The notes: a model not told the origin generated them from the letters alone. 64,000 nucleotides of DNA from Psychrobacter sp. TAE2020 (GCF_018919485.1 NZ_JAHLMU010000001.1:989373-1053372), one strand, 5' to 3'; counted from the first letter of the stretch, positions 1 through 9,194 are shown. Numbers and translations: made by a program.

Positions 1-561
1 CGCCATTAGTAGCGTAGAATCAGGTGTAGTGTCCGACGGCTTTAGGACAATCGTATTGCCAGCTGCAAGCGCAGGTCCGATCTTCCACACTGCCATCATG
101 AATGGGTAGTTCCAAGGAGTAATCTGCCCAACAACACCGATCGGTTCGCGACGAAGTGATGAACTGAAGCCTTCCAAGTACTCACCAGATGGAACGCCGC
201 TCAGCATGCGTGCTGCACCCGCAAAAAATCGTAGTTGGTCGATACCAACATCCATCTCCTCTGAAGCAATTAAGTACTTCGGCTGACCCGTATTGCGAGC
301 CTGAGCTTCTATCAAATCATCACGACGTGACTCCATAGCATTAGCAATCTTGAGCATCGCTGCATGTCGCTGCGCAGGAGTGGTGCGTCCCCATGTTGCT
401 GTGGCAGCTTCGGCCGCTGCGTACGCCTCTTCGACGTCCTGTTCGTTAGAGTTTGGTGACTGACCAATGATCTCACCAGTCGAGGGATCAACTAAATCAA
501 AAGTTGATGAACTATGAGAATTAATATATTTATTGTTAACAAAATTCTGGCGTTGACTCAT
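1..561 (-). CDS. Aminobutyraldehyde/betaine-aldehyde-type NAD-dependent aldehyde dehydrogenase (partial, 3' end outside window)
   Basis: First 187 codons of an aldehyde dehydrogenase; the reading frame runs off the left edge without a stop. The start ATG at 561-559 has AGGAG six bases upstream. Visible family landmarks are the Rossmann-entry stretch with GQITPWNYPF (the Asn is the conserved oxyanion-hole residue), then WKIGPALAAGN and VLKPSD, which bind NAD. The segment FFAGAARMLSG followed by GEYLEG resembles gamma-aminobutyraldehyde dehydrogenase (PatD/YdcW type) more than the succinate-semialdehyde group, so a role in putrescine or betaine-aldehyde oxidation is inferred. The catalytic Cys and Glu lie outside the window. 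Substrate is not decidable from this piece. Confidence 0.85.
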   Translation of the reverse strand, partial: MSQRQNFVNNKYINSHSSSTFDLVDPSTGEIIGQSPNSNEQDVEEAYAAAEAATATWGRTTPAQRHAAMLKIANAMESRRDDLIEAQARNTGQPKYLIASEEMDVGIDQLRFFAGAARMLSGVPSGEYLEGFSSSLRREPIGVVGQITPWNYPFMMAVWKIGPALAAGNTIVLKPSDTTPDSTLLMA

Positions 562-915
562 GATGTACTCCTAAGTGTCATGGTTGATACCTCAAAGCTA
601 TCACTATTCTCAAACCTATGCAAACTTTTATCAAAATATAAAAAAATATTTAAAATCAGTAATTTAACCCAAAATTACATATATAAATTTAACTTATAAG
701 TTCATTTTATGTATCTATTTTATTGCCATAACTAAAAGAAAAGCAGCGTTCTATCTTGACTGACCAATAAGGAAATTAGTAAACATATATTTGTAAGATT
801 TTTTTAGGAAATTTAAAGTTCTATATCAGTAAGTAGAGCCATTAAACCTCTCTAAATTCGTAAATCTTCCAATAATTTCAATTCACTATTAAAATATTAT
901 TTATTGAAAATACAA
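562..915. other. AT-rich intergenic region without a recognisable gene
   Basis: About 350 bases upstream of the aldehyde dehydrogenase start and downstream of the CoA-transferase stop. It is very AT-rich. No ORF on either strand looks protein-like, and I see no clear stem-loop terminator or repeat. It presumably carries the promoter for the leftward dehydrogenase gene. Confidence 0.5.
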
Positions 916-2127
916 TTAAACAATACCATCAGCTTTAAGCTTAGCTATCATCTCGCTGTTATAGCCAAGTGATGCAAGTGTGCTATCGGTATGCTCACTC
1001 AAACGTGGTGGCGGCGAGCGATAACTGACTGGCGACTCCGAGAGTTTGATAGGATTGCCCAAAGCTTTAACTGGACTACCTTGTGCCGCAAAATCTACAA
1101 TCATCTCGCGTGCTACCGCTTGCGGCATCGCTAAAGCCTCAGCGACATTGTGAATAGCACCGCAAGGTACGCCTGTTTGCGACAATACCTGTAACCAATG
1201 CGTACGCGACTGCTGAGCAAACTTTTCGCTTAGCCATTCGGACAGGATTTCACGGTTTTCAACACGGGCAGGATTAGTGGTAAAGCGAGGGTCTTGATAC
1301 CAATCAACATCCAACACGGTACAGAGCTTAGCGAATTGGCTGTCATTACCACAAGCTAGGATAAAATGTTGCTCGGCCTCAGCTTCGAACACTTGATAAG
1401 GGACGATATTAGGATGCTGGTTGCCTAGTCTTGGGGGTACTTTACCTGAAGCTAGGTGATTCATGCCGACATTGGCCAGCATCGCCAAGGCGCTATCCAA
1501 CAACGCTACATCGACATGCTGTCCGCGTCCGCTATGTTGCCGTGCTATCAGAGCGGCTTGAATACCAATAGTCAGCTGCAATCCTGCGAACAAATCAATA
1601 ACGGCTACCCCTACTTTATGCGGCTCGCCAGCGCTCGGTCCAGTGATACTCATCAACCCTGATAGACCTTGGATAATATAGTCATAACCTGGCAGCTTAG
1701 CATCAGGGCCAGTCTGACCAAAGCCCGTCAAGGAGGCGTAGATTAAGCGTGGGTTTGACGGTTTTAGACTGGCGTAATCTAGACCATATTTCTTTAGACC
1801 GCCAACTTTGAAGTTCTCTACTAAAATGTCACTATCAGCAATAAGCTGCTTAATAATAGCCTGCCCAGCTGGGGTCGTAATGTCGACGGTGAGTGATTTT
1901 TTATTACGATTGATAGTGGCATAATAAGCTGAAGTGTCATCACTAAAGGCTGGTGGTGCCCAGTGCCGAGTTTCATCACCAATACCTGGTCGCTCAACTT
2001 TTATTACTTCTGCCCCTAAATCTGCCAAAACTTGAGTGCAGGATGGCCCTGCTAATACTCTGGATAAATCTAAAACTTTTATACCGTGCAAAGCACCTTT
2101 TGCACTATTGTTAGTATCTGTAGTCAT
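916..2127 (-). CDS. CaiB/BaiF family (class III) CoA-transferase
   Basis: 403 aa, the usual length for class III CoA-transferases. The N-terminal KVLDLSRVLAGP motif and GAEVIKVERPG are typical of the family. Asp178 in GVAVIDLFAG aligns with the catalytic Asp that forms the aspartyl-CoA thioester intermediate. The start at 2127 is supported by AGGAGG five bases upstream. It lies directly downstream of glutaryl-CoA dehydrogenase on the same strand, so a succinate/glutarate-CoA transferase (SUGCT-like) role that feeds glutaryl-CoA into the dehydrogenase is likely, though this is inferred from position. A strong stem-loop separates it from gcdH, so it may be read from its own promoter or by read-through. 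Confidence 0.85.
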   Translation of the reverse strand: MTTDTNNSAKGALHGIKVLDLSRVLAGPSCTQVLADLGAEVIKVERPGIGDETRHWAPPAFSDDTSAYYATINRNKKSLTVDITTPAGQAIIKQLIADSDILVENFKVGGLKKYGLDYASLKPSNPRLIYASLTGFGQTGPDAKLPGYDYIIQGLSGLMSITGPSAGEPHKVGVAVIDLFAGLQLTIGIQAALIARQHSGRGQHVDVALLDSALAMLANVGMNHLASGKVPPRLGNQHPNIVPYQVFEAEAEQHFILACGNDSQFAKLCTVLDVDWYQDPRFTTNPARVENREILSEWLSEKFAQQSRTHWLQVLSQTGVPCGAIHNVAEALAMPQAVAREMIVDFAAQGSPVKALGNPIKLSESPVSYRSPPPRLSEHTDSTLASLGYNSEMIAKLKADGIV

Positions 2128-2221
2128 AAAAACCTCCTATGTCTTAATAAATCTTTGCGCACTTCTTTCAAGGCATTTATTATGTTTGATTGGATGCTAT
2201 CTTTAACAATGAATAGCCAAT

Positions 2222-2276
2222 AAAAAAGCGTACGTTACTGAACGCCATATTAAGAGCTGAACAGTAGCGTACGCTT
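2222..2276 (-). terminator. Intrinsic terminator after gcdH
   Basis: A 15-bp stem pairs 2226-2240 with 2262-2276 (one G-U wobble). On the minus strand it is followed by a T run at 2222-2227. It sits just after the gcdH stop and before the CoA-transferase gene. Confidence 0.75.
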
Positions 2277-2300
2277 ATTATTACAACGAGCTAAAGTATC

Positions 2301-3503
2301 TTAGTAGAATGCTTGAATACCTGTCTGCGCGCGACCTAAGATAAGGGCATGAATGTCATGCGTTCCCTCATAAGTATTGACGGCCTCTAAGTTCATAACG
2401 TGACGGATAATATGGTACTCATCAGAGATACCGTTACCCCCATGCATATCACGAGCGACTCGCGCAATCTCCAGCGCTTTACCACAGTTATTGCGCTTAA
2501 TAAGCGATATCATCTCCGGCGCCGCGTTATGCTCATCCATCAAGCGACCGACTCGTAGCGCCGCTTGCAGTCCAAGGGTAATCTCGGTTTGCATATTGGC
2601 AAGCTTAAGTTGTATCAGCTGAGTCGCTGCTAGCGGACGACCGAACTGCTTGCGATCTAAGGTGTATTGACGTGAGGCTTTCCAACAGAATTCAGCTGCC
2701 CCCATCGAGCCCCAAGCGATACCATAACGAGCTTTATTTAAGCAACCAAAAGGACCTTTGAGGCCCCGTATATCTGGAAAGGCATTAGCTTCAGGGACGA
2801 ATACTTTGTCCATCACAATTTCACCAGTAACCGAAGCACGTAGCGAGAACTTACCTTCAATTTTGGGTGCCGATAAGCCTTTCATCCCTTTTTCTAATAT
2901 GAAGCCACGAATGATACCTTCGTCATCCTTAGCCCAGACGACAAAAACATCAGCGATAGGGCTGTTGGTAATCCACATCTTGCTACCAGTCATCTCATAA
3001 CCGCCGGCGACTTTGCGCGCGCGCGTCGACATAGAAGCAGGATCTGAGCCGGAGTCTGGTTCTGTTAAACCGAAACAGCCTACGTACTCACCAGAGGCCA
3101 GTTTAGGTAAGAACCTTTCTCTTTGTTCCTCAGTACCGTATTCATGGATAGGATGCATCACTAGACTTGACTGCACACTCATCGCTGAGCGATAGCCTGA
3201 ATCGACCGCTTCGATTTCTTTGGCCAGCAGACCGTAAGCGACACTAGATAGACCAGCACAGTCGTAACCTTCAATAGTCACGCCTAGCAGACCCATTTCA
3301 CCCATTTGACGCATAATATTGCGATCAAAATGCTCATTACGGTTGGCTGTAACGATATTAGGCATCAGCTCTTTTTGAAAGAATTGATGCGCTGTATCAG
3401 TAACCATGCGCTCTTCTTCAGTGAGCTGATCACGCAATAAAAAAGGATCTTCCCAATCAAAACTTGGACTGCTATTGGTACGTAGGCTAGTAGGTTCTGT
3501 CAT
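2301..3503 (-). CDS. gcdH: Glutaryl-CoA dehydrogenase
   Basis: FAD-dependent acyl-CoA dehydrogenase that oxidatively decarboxylates glutaryl-CoA to crotonyl-CoA in lysine, tryptophan and glutarate breakdown. The chosen start (3503, protein beginning MTEPTSL, 400 aa) has AGGAG six bases upstream; a longer frame to 3554 would need TTG. Seen in order: N-terminal helical domain, the flavin-binding [14 protein letters not shown] and [16 protein letters not shown] strands, then the C-terminal helical domain with [13 protein letters not shown] and [10 protein letters not shown], whose Glu is the catalytic base in this family. [14 protein letters not shown] is typical of glutaryl-CoA dehydrogenases. 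It is divergent from the IclR regulator at 3726. Confidence 0.93.
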   Translation of the reverse strand: MTEPTSLRTNSSPSFDWEDPFLLRDQLTEEERMVTDTAHQFFQKELMPNIVTANRNEHFDRNIMRQMGEMGLLGVTIEGYDCAGLSSVAYGLLAKEIEAVDSGYRSAMSVQSSLVMHPIHEYGTEEQRERFLPKLASGEYVGCFGLTEPDSGSDPASMSTRARKVAGGYEMTGSKMWITNSPIADVFVVWAKDDEGIIRGFILEKGMKGLSAPKIEGKFSLRASVTGEIVMDKVFVPEANAFPDIRGLKGPFGCLNKARYGIAWGSMGAAEFCWKASRQYTLDRKQFGRPLAATQLIQLKLANMQTEITLGLQAALRVGRLMDEHNAAPEMISLIKRNNCGKALEIARVARDMHGGNGISDEYHIIRHVMNLEAVNTYEGTHDIHALILGRAQTGIQAFY

Positions 3504-3644
3504 GTCATGCTCCTGGTTTGCTCGATGTGCTGGTGTAAGAGTTTTAGTGTGCAACTGTCCGCTTTGAGATTGTAACTAGTAGGCCTAAAATCTTAAGCTA
3601 AAAATATCAAGAATAAGTGACTTGATTTATCAGTTCCACTGTGC

Positions 3645-3669
3645 GAAACTTAGTTTCATATTATGAAAC
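3645..3669. promoter_or_regulatory. Nested inverted repeats, candidate IclR operator
   Basis: GAAAC-TTA-GTTTC at 3645-3657 overlaps the perfect palindrome GTTTCATATTATGAAAC at 3653-3669, giving three alternating half-sites between gcdH and the divergent IclR gene. The location suits an operator controlling both. Binding is inferred. Confidence 0.5.
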
Positions 3670-3725
3670 CATTTAAGCAGAATTATAGACTGCTGTAAAC
3701 CCTTATTGATAACTATGGCTATAAA

Positions 3726-4553
3726 ATGATAAAAAACACTACTGCGCCTACCGCTTTATTAGAGCGGATGACTAACCAGCTTATACAAAGTAAAGCTGTT
3801 GATGATCGACAGTTCGTCACAGCGCTTGGACGTGGATTGACGCTATTAGCAGCGTTTGAGCAGTATGAACAGCTCAGCCATCAGCAGTTATGTCAGATGA
3901 CGCAGCTACCCAAAGCTACCGTGACACGGCTCATCTATACTTTGACTACCCTTGGATTCTTGCGTACGACCATACAGGGACAATATCAGCTAGGCAGTAG
4001 CGCCATTCGTTTGAGTGCTACGGCTTGGAGCCAGCATGACTTAGTAGCCTTTGCGCAACCGCTGTTACGTCAGTTTGCGCTAGACCATGAAGTATCCGTA
4101 AATTTAGCGACAGAGATCGAAGGAGAGATGCGCTATTTGGCTTGTTGTCGTAGCCCAGCTCGGCTCTCGGTAAACTTACAAGTGGGCTCGGCGGTACCTA
4201 TTGCAGATACCGCCATTGGTAGAGCTTTTTATGCGGTAAGCTCGCCTACTAGACAGAAGATTATTGATAGTAATTTGCAAGATCGACTTAGTGCAGCGGA
4301 CTATCTTGATGCAACACCGACTTTACTAGACTCAGCGCAATATTACCAAAGCCACGGCTACACTCTCTCTGACGGTGAATATTCAGCAGATATTTCAGCG
4401 GTAGCGGTTGGGGTTTTTGATGTGACCACAGGACATTATGGCTATTCATTGAACGCTAGTGTGCCTAGATCAAACTGGAATGCAGAGCAATATGCGGCAA
4501 TAATTGTACCTAAACTACAAGCGCTGGCTGAGCAGATTGGCGCTGGAGCTTAA
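3726..4553 (+). CDS. IclR family transcriptional regulator
   Basis: 275 aa with the IclR layout: a winged helix-turn-helix at about residues 27-85 (LGRGLTLLAAF, LPKATVTRLIYTL, GFLRTTIQGQYQLG) and a C-terminal effector domain with VSVNLATEIEGEMRYLACCRSP, IADTAIGRAFYAV and DGEYSADISAVAVGVFD. Transcribed divergently from glutaryl-CoA dehydrogenase with a palindromic region between them, so it probably controls the glutaryl-CoA/CoA-transferase genes. Many other bacteria use a LysR regulator (GcdR) for this, so the IclR partner is a variation. The effector is unknown. No clear Shine-Dalgarno is visible before the ATG. Confidence 0.88.
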   Translation: MIKNTTAPTALLERMTNQLIQSKAVDDRQFVTALGRGLTLLAAFEQYEQLSHQQLCQMTQLPKATVTRLIYTLTTLGFLRTTIQGQYQLGSSAIRLSATAWSQHDLVAFAQPLLRQFALDHEVSVNLATEIEGEMRYLACCRSPARLSVNLQVGSAVPIADTAIGRAFYAVSSPTRQKIIDSNLQDRLSAADYLDATPTLLDSAQYYQSHGYTLSDGEYSADISAVAVGVFDVTTGHYGYSLNASVPRSNWNAEQYAAIIVPKLQALAEQIGAGA

Positions 4554-4565
4554 TACTGGTTTTAA

Positions 4566-4670
4566 TTATTTATAGAGGACACTAAATAAGTCACACAGGC
4601 TATCATAGCGGTTGGCAATACGACCAAATACGTCGTCATCATTCGGGGTAAAATTAGCAGAGTTGTTCAT
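4566..4670 (-). pseudogene. Remnant of a class I SAM-dependent methyltransferase N-terminus
   Basis: A 34-codon minus-strand frame starting MNNSANF contains VFGRIANRYDSLCDLFSVLY. This matches the opening helix of UbiE/class I methyltransferases (pattern F-x-R-I-A-x-R-Y-D). It ends in TAA before any SAM-binding GxGxG motif, and the following DNA up to 4561 encodes the end of the IclR gene on the other strand. Most likely a truncated relic left by a deletion. The similarity is short, so confidence is moderate. Confidence 0.45.
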
Positions 4671-4828
4671 AAATTGGCTGCGCTTTGGGTAGGGTTAAGT
4701 TGAGAATATAATTACGGTTTATAAGTTTTTGCTATTTTTGATAAATAGCATTACAAGTAATTTTGTAACCATAGCTCGGGTAAGATAGATAACGTCTTAG
4801 TTTCTTTTTTATAGAGAATTCAAACTTA

Positions 4829-5893
4829 TTAGTTCAACCGATTATCGGCACGGTCTATATAAAAATAGTCATTATCGATATTAACGGAGGCTTTTCCAGA
4901 ATAAAACTTAAAAGAGCTATCATACTGATAAGGAATAACCAATTTTCCATCCTGATCAATGCTACCCCATTTATCATCTTTCTCAACGGCCATCATGCCT
5001 TCAAAAGAGATACTTGCGCCTTCATATTCAATCGGAATAATCAGCTTGCCTACTGCATTAATAAAACCGTATTTACCATCAACCTCTACCCTAGCAACAC
5101 CTTCAAAAAACTTTTCTATCTCGTCATAAATAAAGTCTGTAATCGGCTTACCAGCAGTATCAATTAAGGCGTATTTATTGTGGTGTTTTACGATAGCTAC
5201 ACCATCTTGAAAGTCATTAGCTTGATCGTAAATAAATGGTATAGCAACTTTGCCTGCTAAATCCAAATAACCAGATTTACCATTAATTTCTGCAGCTACT
5301 CTACCGCTGTCATAATGCCCTAAACTTTCATAAATAAAAGGTATATGAATATTATTATTTTTGTCAATCATACCCTGTTTGCCATCACGTATGACTGGTG
5401 CAAATCCTTGTTTAAAACTAAACGCAAATTGGTACACCATAGGAATTTGTAGTTTACCTTGAGCATTAATAAAACCAGAGACTCCGCTGCTAGGAGCAAA
5501 TAATACTTGCTGATCCCCTTTATATACAGCTCCTAAGCCTTCAGAAAAATCGGTTGCATTATCAAATATATAATCAGTGATAAATTCACCCTTGTTATTA
5601 ATATAAGCTTTTTTTCCAGTCTCAAAGTCATGTACGATTGCTAAACCCTCTGAAAACGAATCAATCAAATCGTATTGAGTTGGAATAACTTCAACACCAT
5701 TTATATCTACTGCTCCCCAATATGGAACACGTTCAACGACGGACATACCGTCTTGCATACAAAGTTTGATAGTATATCGATTGGACTCAAAGGGTGGATA
5801 TTTACAATACTCAATATCCATACTAGCATAAGAAAAATGGCTATAACTCAGCGCTAATAGCATTAATAACTTGATACCTTTCATACCTAACAT
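4829..5893 (-). CDS. WG-repeat (KWG) exported protein
   Basis: 354 aa. An N-terminal signal peptide (hydrophobic LLMLLALSYSHFSYA, likely cleavage near residue 24) is followed by tandem ~45-residue WG-type repeats of the pattern I-P-x-x-Y-D...F-x-E-G-x-A-x-V...-G-K-Y/x-G-[FY]-I-[ND]-x-x-G-K. About seven repeat units can be followed, for example GKAYINNKGEFITDYIF, GKYALIDTAGKPITDFIYD and GKYGFINAVGKLIIPIEYE. WG repeats form beta-propeller-like or solenoid surfaces; no enzymatic motif is present. The function is unknown, and it is presumably periplasmic or surface exposed. Its neighbour is rtcR on the same strand, 52 bases upstream; a functional link is not obvious. Confidence 0.8.
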   Translation of the reverse strand: MLGMKGIKLLMLLALSYSHFSYASMDIEYCKYPPFESNRYTIKLCMQDGMSVVERVPYWGAVDINGVEVIPTQYDLIDSFSEGLAIVHDFETGKKAYINNKGEFITDYIFDNATDFSEGLGAVYKGDQQVLFAPSSGVSGFINAQGKLQIPMVYQFAFSFKQGFAPVIRDGKQGMIDKNNNIHIPFIYESLGHYDSGRVAAEINGKSGYLDLAGKVAIPFIYDQANDFQDGVAIVKHHNKYALIDTAGKPITDFIYDEIEKFFEGVARVEVDGKYGFINAVGKLIIPIEYEGASISFEGMMAVEKDDKWGSIDQDGKLVIPYQYDSSFKFYSGKASVNIDNDYFYIDRADNRLN

Positions 5894-5945
5894 GCCTAAA
5901 TTCCTTTTTATTTCAGTATTACATCAGCAAAAAAGCTATAGAATC

Positions 5946-7625
5946 TTAACCCAACTCATCAAACTTTAATCCAAACTTCATTAAATATTTGCGCAAACGG
6001 TCACTATCATTAGGACTTTTTAGCTTATTTCGCGAATTAGCATAAAGATAACGCCCTGCTGTTGCTTGATTTTTGTGGCTAATACAAACCTCGATCACAT
6101 AGGCCAACTGTATCGCCTCAAAGGGATCAATCGTAGCAAGCGTTTCTTCATCAAGGTATTGGGCTAAAACTTTATCGCTATTTTGTTCTATTACATCACT
6201 AGCGAATCTACTTCCAGACTTAGTATTACTTAGGCTATTTTTAGATTGTATGACTGCCGATGATGACCACAGCTCAGTTAAGCGCTCAATCTCAGCTTGC
6301 ACATCGACTACTCTAATAACTTTACTATCAGCCAGCGTGGTTAAGCGAATCATACTAGCGGTTAAATCACGAAAATTGCCTTGCCATGTGGCCTCACTGC
6401 TCATTGCAAAGTCTTCATACCTTTGCCGTGCACTCGGCTCAAAGCGATATTGCTGCTGCTGCTCGCTACCTAAACGTGCCAGCTCATAATCAATATTGGC
6501 AGGCAAATCTTCTAATCTATCTTTGAGTGACGGTAAAAAAAACGTCCAAGTATTAAGCCGTGCAAATAAATCTGCTCGGAACTCTCCGTTAGTAACCTCT
6601 TGGCGTAAGTCCTTGTTCGTCCCTGCCATCAGCTGAAATGAAACCTCAATCGATGTATCGCTACCGAGTGGATAAAAGCGCTGCTCCTCTAAGGCCGTTA
6701 ACAGCATTGCCTGCTCATCTAAGCCCAACTCGCCAATCTCATCTAAGAATAATAAGCCCCCATCCGCTGACTTAAGCAACCCTTCTCGGTTTGCTGCTGC
6801 ACCAGTGAAGGCTCCCTTGACATGACCGAATAACACACTCATTGCGGTATCACCGCGCAAAGTGGCACAGTTAACTTCAACGAAGTTATCAAGGGCATAT
6901 TTACTTTGAGTAGCGTTATCGGACTTGGCTTTTTTGATCGCATAGATTTGGCTCGCCAGCTGCGACTTACCTGCCCCTGTGGCCCCCATTAATAGTATCG
7001 GTGCGGTGGAACGAGTCGCCACCTTTTCGATATTAGAAATCAGTTGCTGATAAGCGGCATTTTGGGTAACTAGATTGGCTTGTAGGGTCTGCCAATGTTG
7101 CGCTTTTTCAGCCTCAAAGCGGGCGCGTAAACTATCATAGCGCGAAACATCCAAATCAATAATCTGATAGCGACCTTGCGGATCAGCTAGATCAGGTCTA
7201 GGGCAAGGCGAGGTTTGGATAAAATTAGCGGGGATAAATCCTGCTTCTACTAGCAGGAACCAACAAATCTGTGCCACGTGAGTTCCCGTGGTTAGATGCA
7301 GCAGATAATCAGTCTGCGCATTGAAATCAAAGCCCGCTACAAAGTCATAAAGCTCAGCATAAACATCAGCAAAATCCCAAGGGCTTGATAGCGTCACATG
7401 ATGGCCAATAACTTGCGTTTGCGGGCTGACTCTTGCCACGTCATCGACAACTATCTTAAATAGTCGATTATCACGGGTGCTATATAAAATATGCAACTCA
7501 TCAACGAGCAAATCATCATGCAGAGCTAAGCTGACCGTCGGTCGCCAACGCTGCCAACGTTTGTCGTTAAAGCCATTGTCTAGCGTGGTTCCGAGGAGGC
7601 CGATGACGGCGGTTTTGTTAGACAT
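5946..7625 (-). CDS. rtcR: RtcR, CARF-domain sigma54-dependent activator of the RNA repair operon
   Basis: 559 aa (E. coli RtcR is about 530). The N-terminal CARF-like sensing domain, residues 1-180, carries TAVIGLLGTTLD and LHLTTGTHVAQICWFLL. The central AAA+ domain has Walker A GATGAGKS at 214-221, the sigma54-contacting GAFTGA loop at 271-276 and Walker B LLFLDE at 291-296. A C-terminal region after residue 470 contains the DNA-binding part (TAGRYLYANSRNKLKSPN). Known role: in enteric bacteria RtcR senses RNA fragments with 2',3'-cyclic phosphate ends and turns on rtcBA from a sigma54 promoter. It is divergent from rtcB, and a sigma54 site and an IHF site lie in the shared intergenic region. 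Confidence 0.95.
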   Translation of the reverse strand: MSNKTAVIGLLGTTLDNGFNDKRWQRWRPTVSLALHDDLLVDELHILYSTRDNRLFKIVVDDVARVSPQTQVIGHHVTLSSPWDFADVYAELYDFVAGFDFNAQTDYLLHLTTGTHVAQICWFLLVEAGFIPANFIQTSPCPRPDLADPQGRYQIIDLDVSRYDSLRARFEAEKAQHWQTLQANLVTQNAAYQQLISNIEKVATRSTAPILLMGATGAGKSQLASQIYAIKKAKSDNATQSKYALDNFVEVNCATLRGDTAMSVLFGHVKGAFTGAAANREGLLKSADGGLLFLDEIGELGLDEQAMLLTALEEQRFYPLGSDTSIEVSFQLMAGTNKDLRQEVTNGEFRADLFARLNTWTFFLPSLKDRLEDLPANIDYELARLGSEQQQQYRFEPSARQRYEDFAMSSEATWQGNFRDLTASMIRLTTLADSKVIRVVDVQAEIERLTELWSSSAVIQSKNSLSNTKSGSRFASDVIEQNSDKVLAQYLDEETLATIDPFEAIQLAYVIEVCISHKNQATAGRYLYANSRNKLKSPNDSDRLRKYLMKFGLKFDELG

Positions 7626-7704
7626 AGTTTTTTGTTCCGAGTTTTAATTTTTATTCAATTGTTTTAATTGATGTTCTAGTTCGTAGCTAACTCACGATAG
7701 TTTG

Positions 7705-7776
7705 CGTAGGCTGGGCTTTTAGCTCAGCGTTAGAGCTTTGCAAAGTATAAATACTGGGTTAAAGACCCAGCCTACG
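7705..7776. repeat. Palindromic intergenic repeat, copy A
   Basis: CGTAGGCTGGG at 7705-7715 pairs with CCCAGCCTACG at 7766-7776, with inner arms around AGCTCAG and CTGGGTT. Related elements occur at 9305 and 11671, so this is a dispersed short palindrome rather than a one-off hairpin. It lies between rtcR and the sigma54 promoter of rtcB. Confidence 0.75.
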
Positions 7777-7794
7777 ATGATAATATATTATATA

Positions 7795-7807
7795 TATCAA
7801 TAACTTA
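7795..7807 (+). promoter_or_regulatory. Candidate IHF binding site upstream of the rtcB promoter
   Basis: TATCAATAACTTA fits the IHF consensus WATCAANNNNTTR exactly. It lies about 30 bases upstream of the -24 element, in an A/T-rich tract, as is usual for sigma54 promoters that need DNA bending. Confidence 0.5.
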
Positions 7808-7834
7808 TAAATTAATATAGAAAATATATAAAAC

Positions 7835-7852
7835 TTGGCACAGCTTTAGCAT
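7835..7852 (+). promoter_or_regulatory. Sigma54 (RpoN) promoter of rtcB
   Basis: TTGGCACAGCTTTAGCAT contains the obligatory GG (7837-7838), 10-base gap and GC (7849-7850), matching TGGCAC-N5-TTGC with one change in the -12 half. Transcription should start near 7861, giving a ~50-base leader before rtcB. Confidence 0.8.
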
Positions 7853-7909
7853 TATATAAAGTAAGACTATTCATTCATAAATTTATTTTAAAAGCTAAGG
7901 AGCAAACTC

Positions 7910-9130
7910 ATGCAACCATCTAACCATAATGTAATACAAGAAGGTGGAGCACCGATTCGTCTATGGACGCAAGGTGTGCCTGTCGAAGAGCAAGCTCGCC
8001 AGCAGCTAATTAACACCTCAAAAATGCCATTTATTTATAAATGGATGGCGGTAATGCCAGATGTGCATTTGGGTATGGGTGCCACTATCGGTAGTGTAAT
8101 TCCGACCAAAGAAGCCATTATCCCAGCAGCCGTTGGTGTCGATATCGGTTGTGGCATGATGGCGGTGCAAACTACCCTGACGGCAAATGATTTGCCCGAT
8201 AACTTGTACGCTCTACGTACAGAATTGGAAAAGGCTATTCCACATGGACGCACGCCAAGAGGTCGACGTGATACAGGCTCTTGGACCAATCCTGACGATA
8301 CGGTATTGAAGGGTTGGAGAACGCTAGCTGATGACTTCAACTATCTATGCCAAAAGCACCCACGGCTAAAGAACACTAATAATCTTAAGCATTTGGGAAC
8401 CCTAGGTACGGGTAACCACTTTGTAGAAGTATGCTTGGATGAGACTAATCAGGTGTGGATTATGCTGCACTCAGGCTCACGTGGCGTAGGTAACGCTATT
8501 GGTCGCTACTTTATCGAGTTGGCGCGTGAGGATATGCGTAAGTGGTTTATCAATTTGCCGGATAAAGACTTGGCCTACTTTAGCGAGGGCACAGAGCACT
8601 TTGATGATTACTGGTTTGCCGTGGGTTGGGCGCAGCGCTTTGCTTTTAAGAACCGAGAGATTATGATGGAAAATGCTATCAAAGCACTCCGTCAAATCAT
8701 TACTAAGCCTTTTGATGCAGCGGTAAAAGCGGTGAACTGTCACCATAATTATGTAGAAAAAGAAGAGCATTACGGCGAATCGGTTTTTGTCACTCGTAAA
8801 GGCGCAGTTCGTGCCCGCATTGGTGAGTACGGTATCATTCCCGGCTCAATGGGCGCCAAATCCTTTATCGTACGCGGTAAAGGTAATGAGGAATCGTTCT
8901 GCTCTTGCTCACACGGTGCCGGTCGGGTTATGTCACGCACCCAAGCGAAAAAGCAATTCACGGTAGCGGATCAAATCGCGCAAACTGAAGGCGTTGAATG
9001 CCGTAAAGATGCCTCAGTAATTGATGAAATCCCAGCGGCGTATAAGAACATCGATGATGTGATGCACGCTCAACGTGATTTGGTAGAAGTGGTACATACG
9101 CTTCGTCAGGTGGTTTGTGTTAAAGGCTAG
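7910..9130 (+). CDS. rtcB: RtcB, 3'-phosphate RNA-splicing ligase
   Basis: 406 aa, essentially the length of E. coli RtcB (408). It joins RNA 3'-phosphate or 2',3'-cyclic phosphate ends to 5'-OH ends using GTP and Mn2+. Metal and guanylation residues are visible: GVDIGCGM (Asp78, Cys81), GTGNHFVEV (Asn169, His170), HSGSRGVG (His187), NCHHNYVEKE (His278/279) and the guanylated His335 in CSCSHGAGR. The start is preceded by AAGGAG. It is the first gene after the sigma54 promoter. Unlike E. coli, rtcA is not directly downstream: a HEPN-like gene, a DIP1984-family gene and two structured RNAs lie between. Confidence 0.97.
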   Translation: MQPSNHNVIQEGGAPIRLWTQGVPVEEQARQQLINTSKMPFIYKWMAVMPDVHLGMGATIGSVIPTKEAIIPAAVGVDIGCGMMAVQTTLTANDLPDNLYALRTELEKAIPHGRTPRGRRDTGSWTNPDDTVLKGWRTLADDFNYLCQKHPRLKNTNNLKHLGTLGTGNHFVEVCLDETNQVWIMLHSGSRGVGNAIGRYFIELAREDMRKWFINLPDKDLAYFSEGTEHFDDYWFAVGWAQRFAFKNREIMMENAIKALRQIITKPFDAAVKAVNCHHNYVEKEEHYGESVFVTRKGAVRARIGEYGIIPGSMGAKSFIVRGKGNEESFCSCSHGAGRVMSRTQAKKQFTVADQIAQTEGVECRKDASVIDEIPAAYKNIDDVMHAQRDLVEVVHTLRQVVCVKG

Positions 9131-9144
9131 GCGTAAGATTATTA

Positions 9145-9194
9145 GAGGCTATGTGCTTAGCTGAAAAAAGCAAAAGCTGAGAAAGCATAGCCTC
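9145..9194 (+). other. Stem-loop between rtcB and the HEPN-like gene
   Basis: GAGGCTATG (9145-9153) pairs with CATAGCCTC (9186-9194), and an inner CTTAGCT...AGCTGAG helix extends it. There is no T run after it, so it may be an RNA-processing or stability element rather than a full terminator. Confidence 0.5.
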
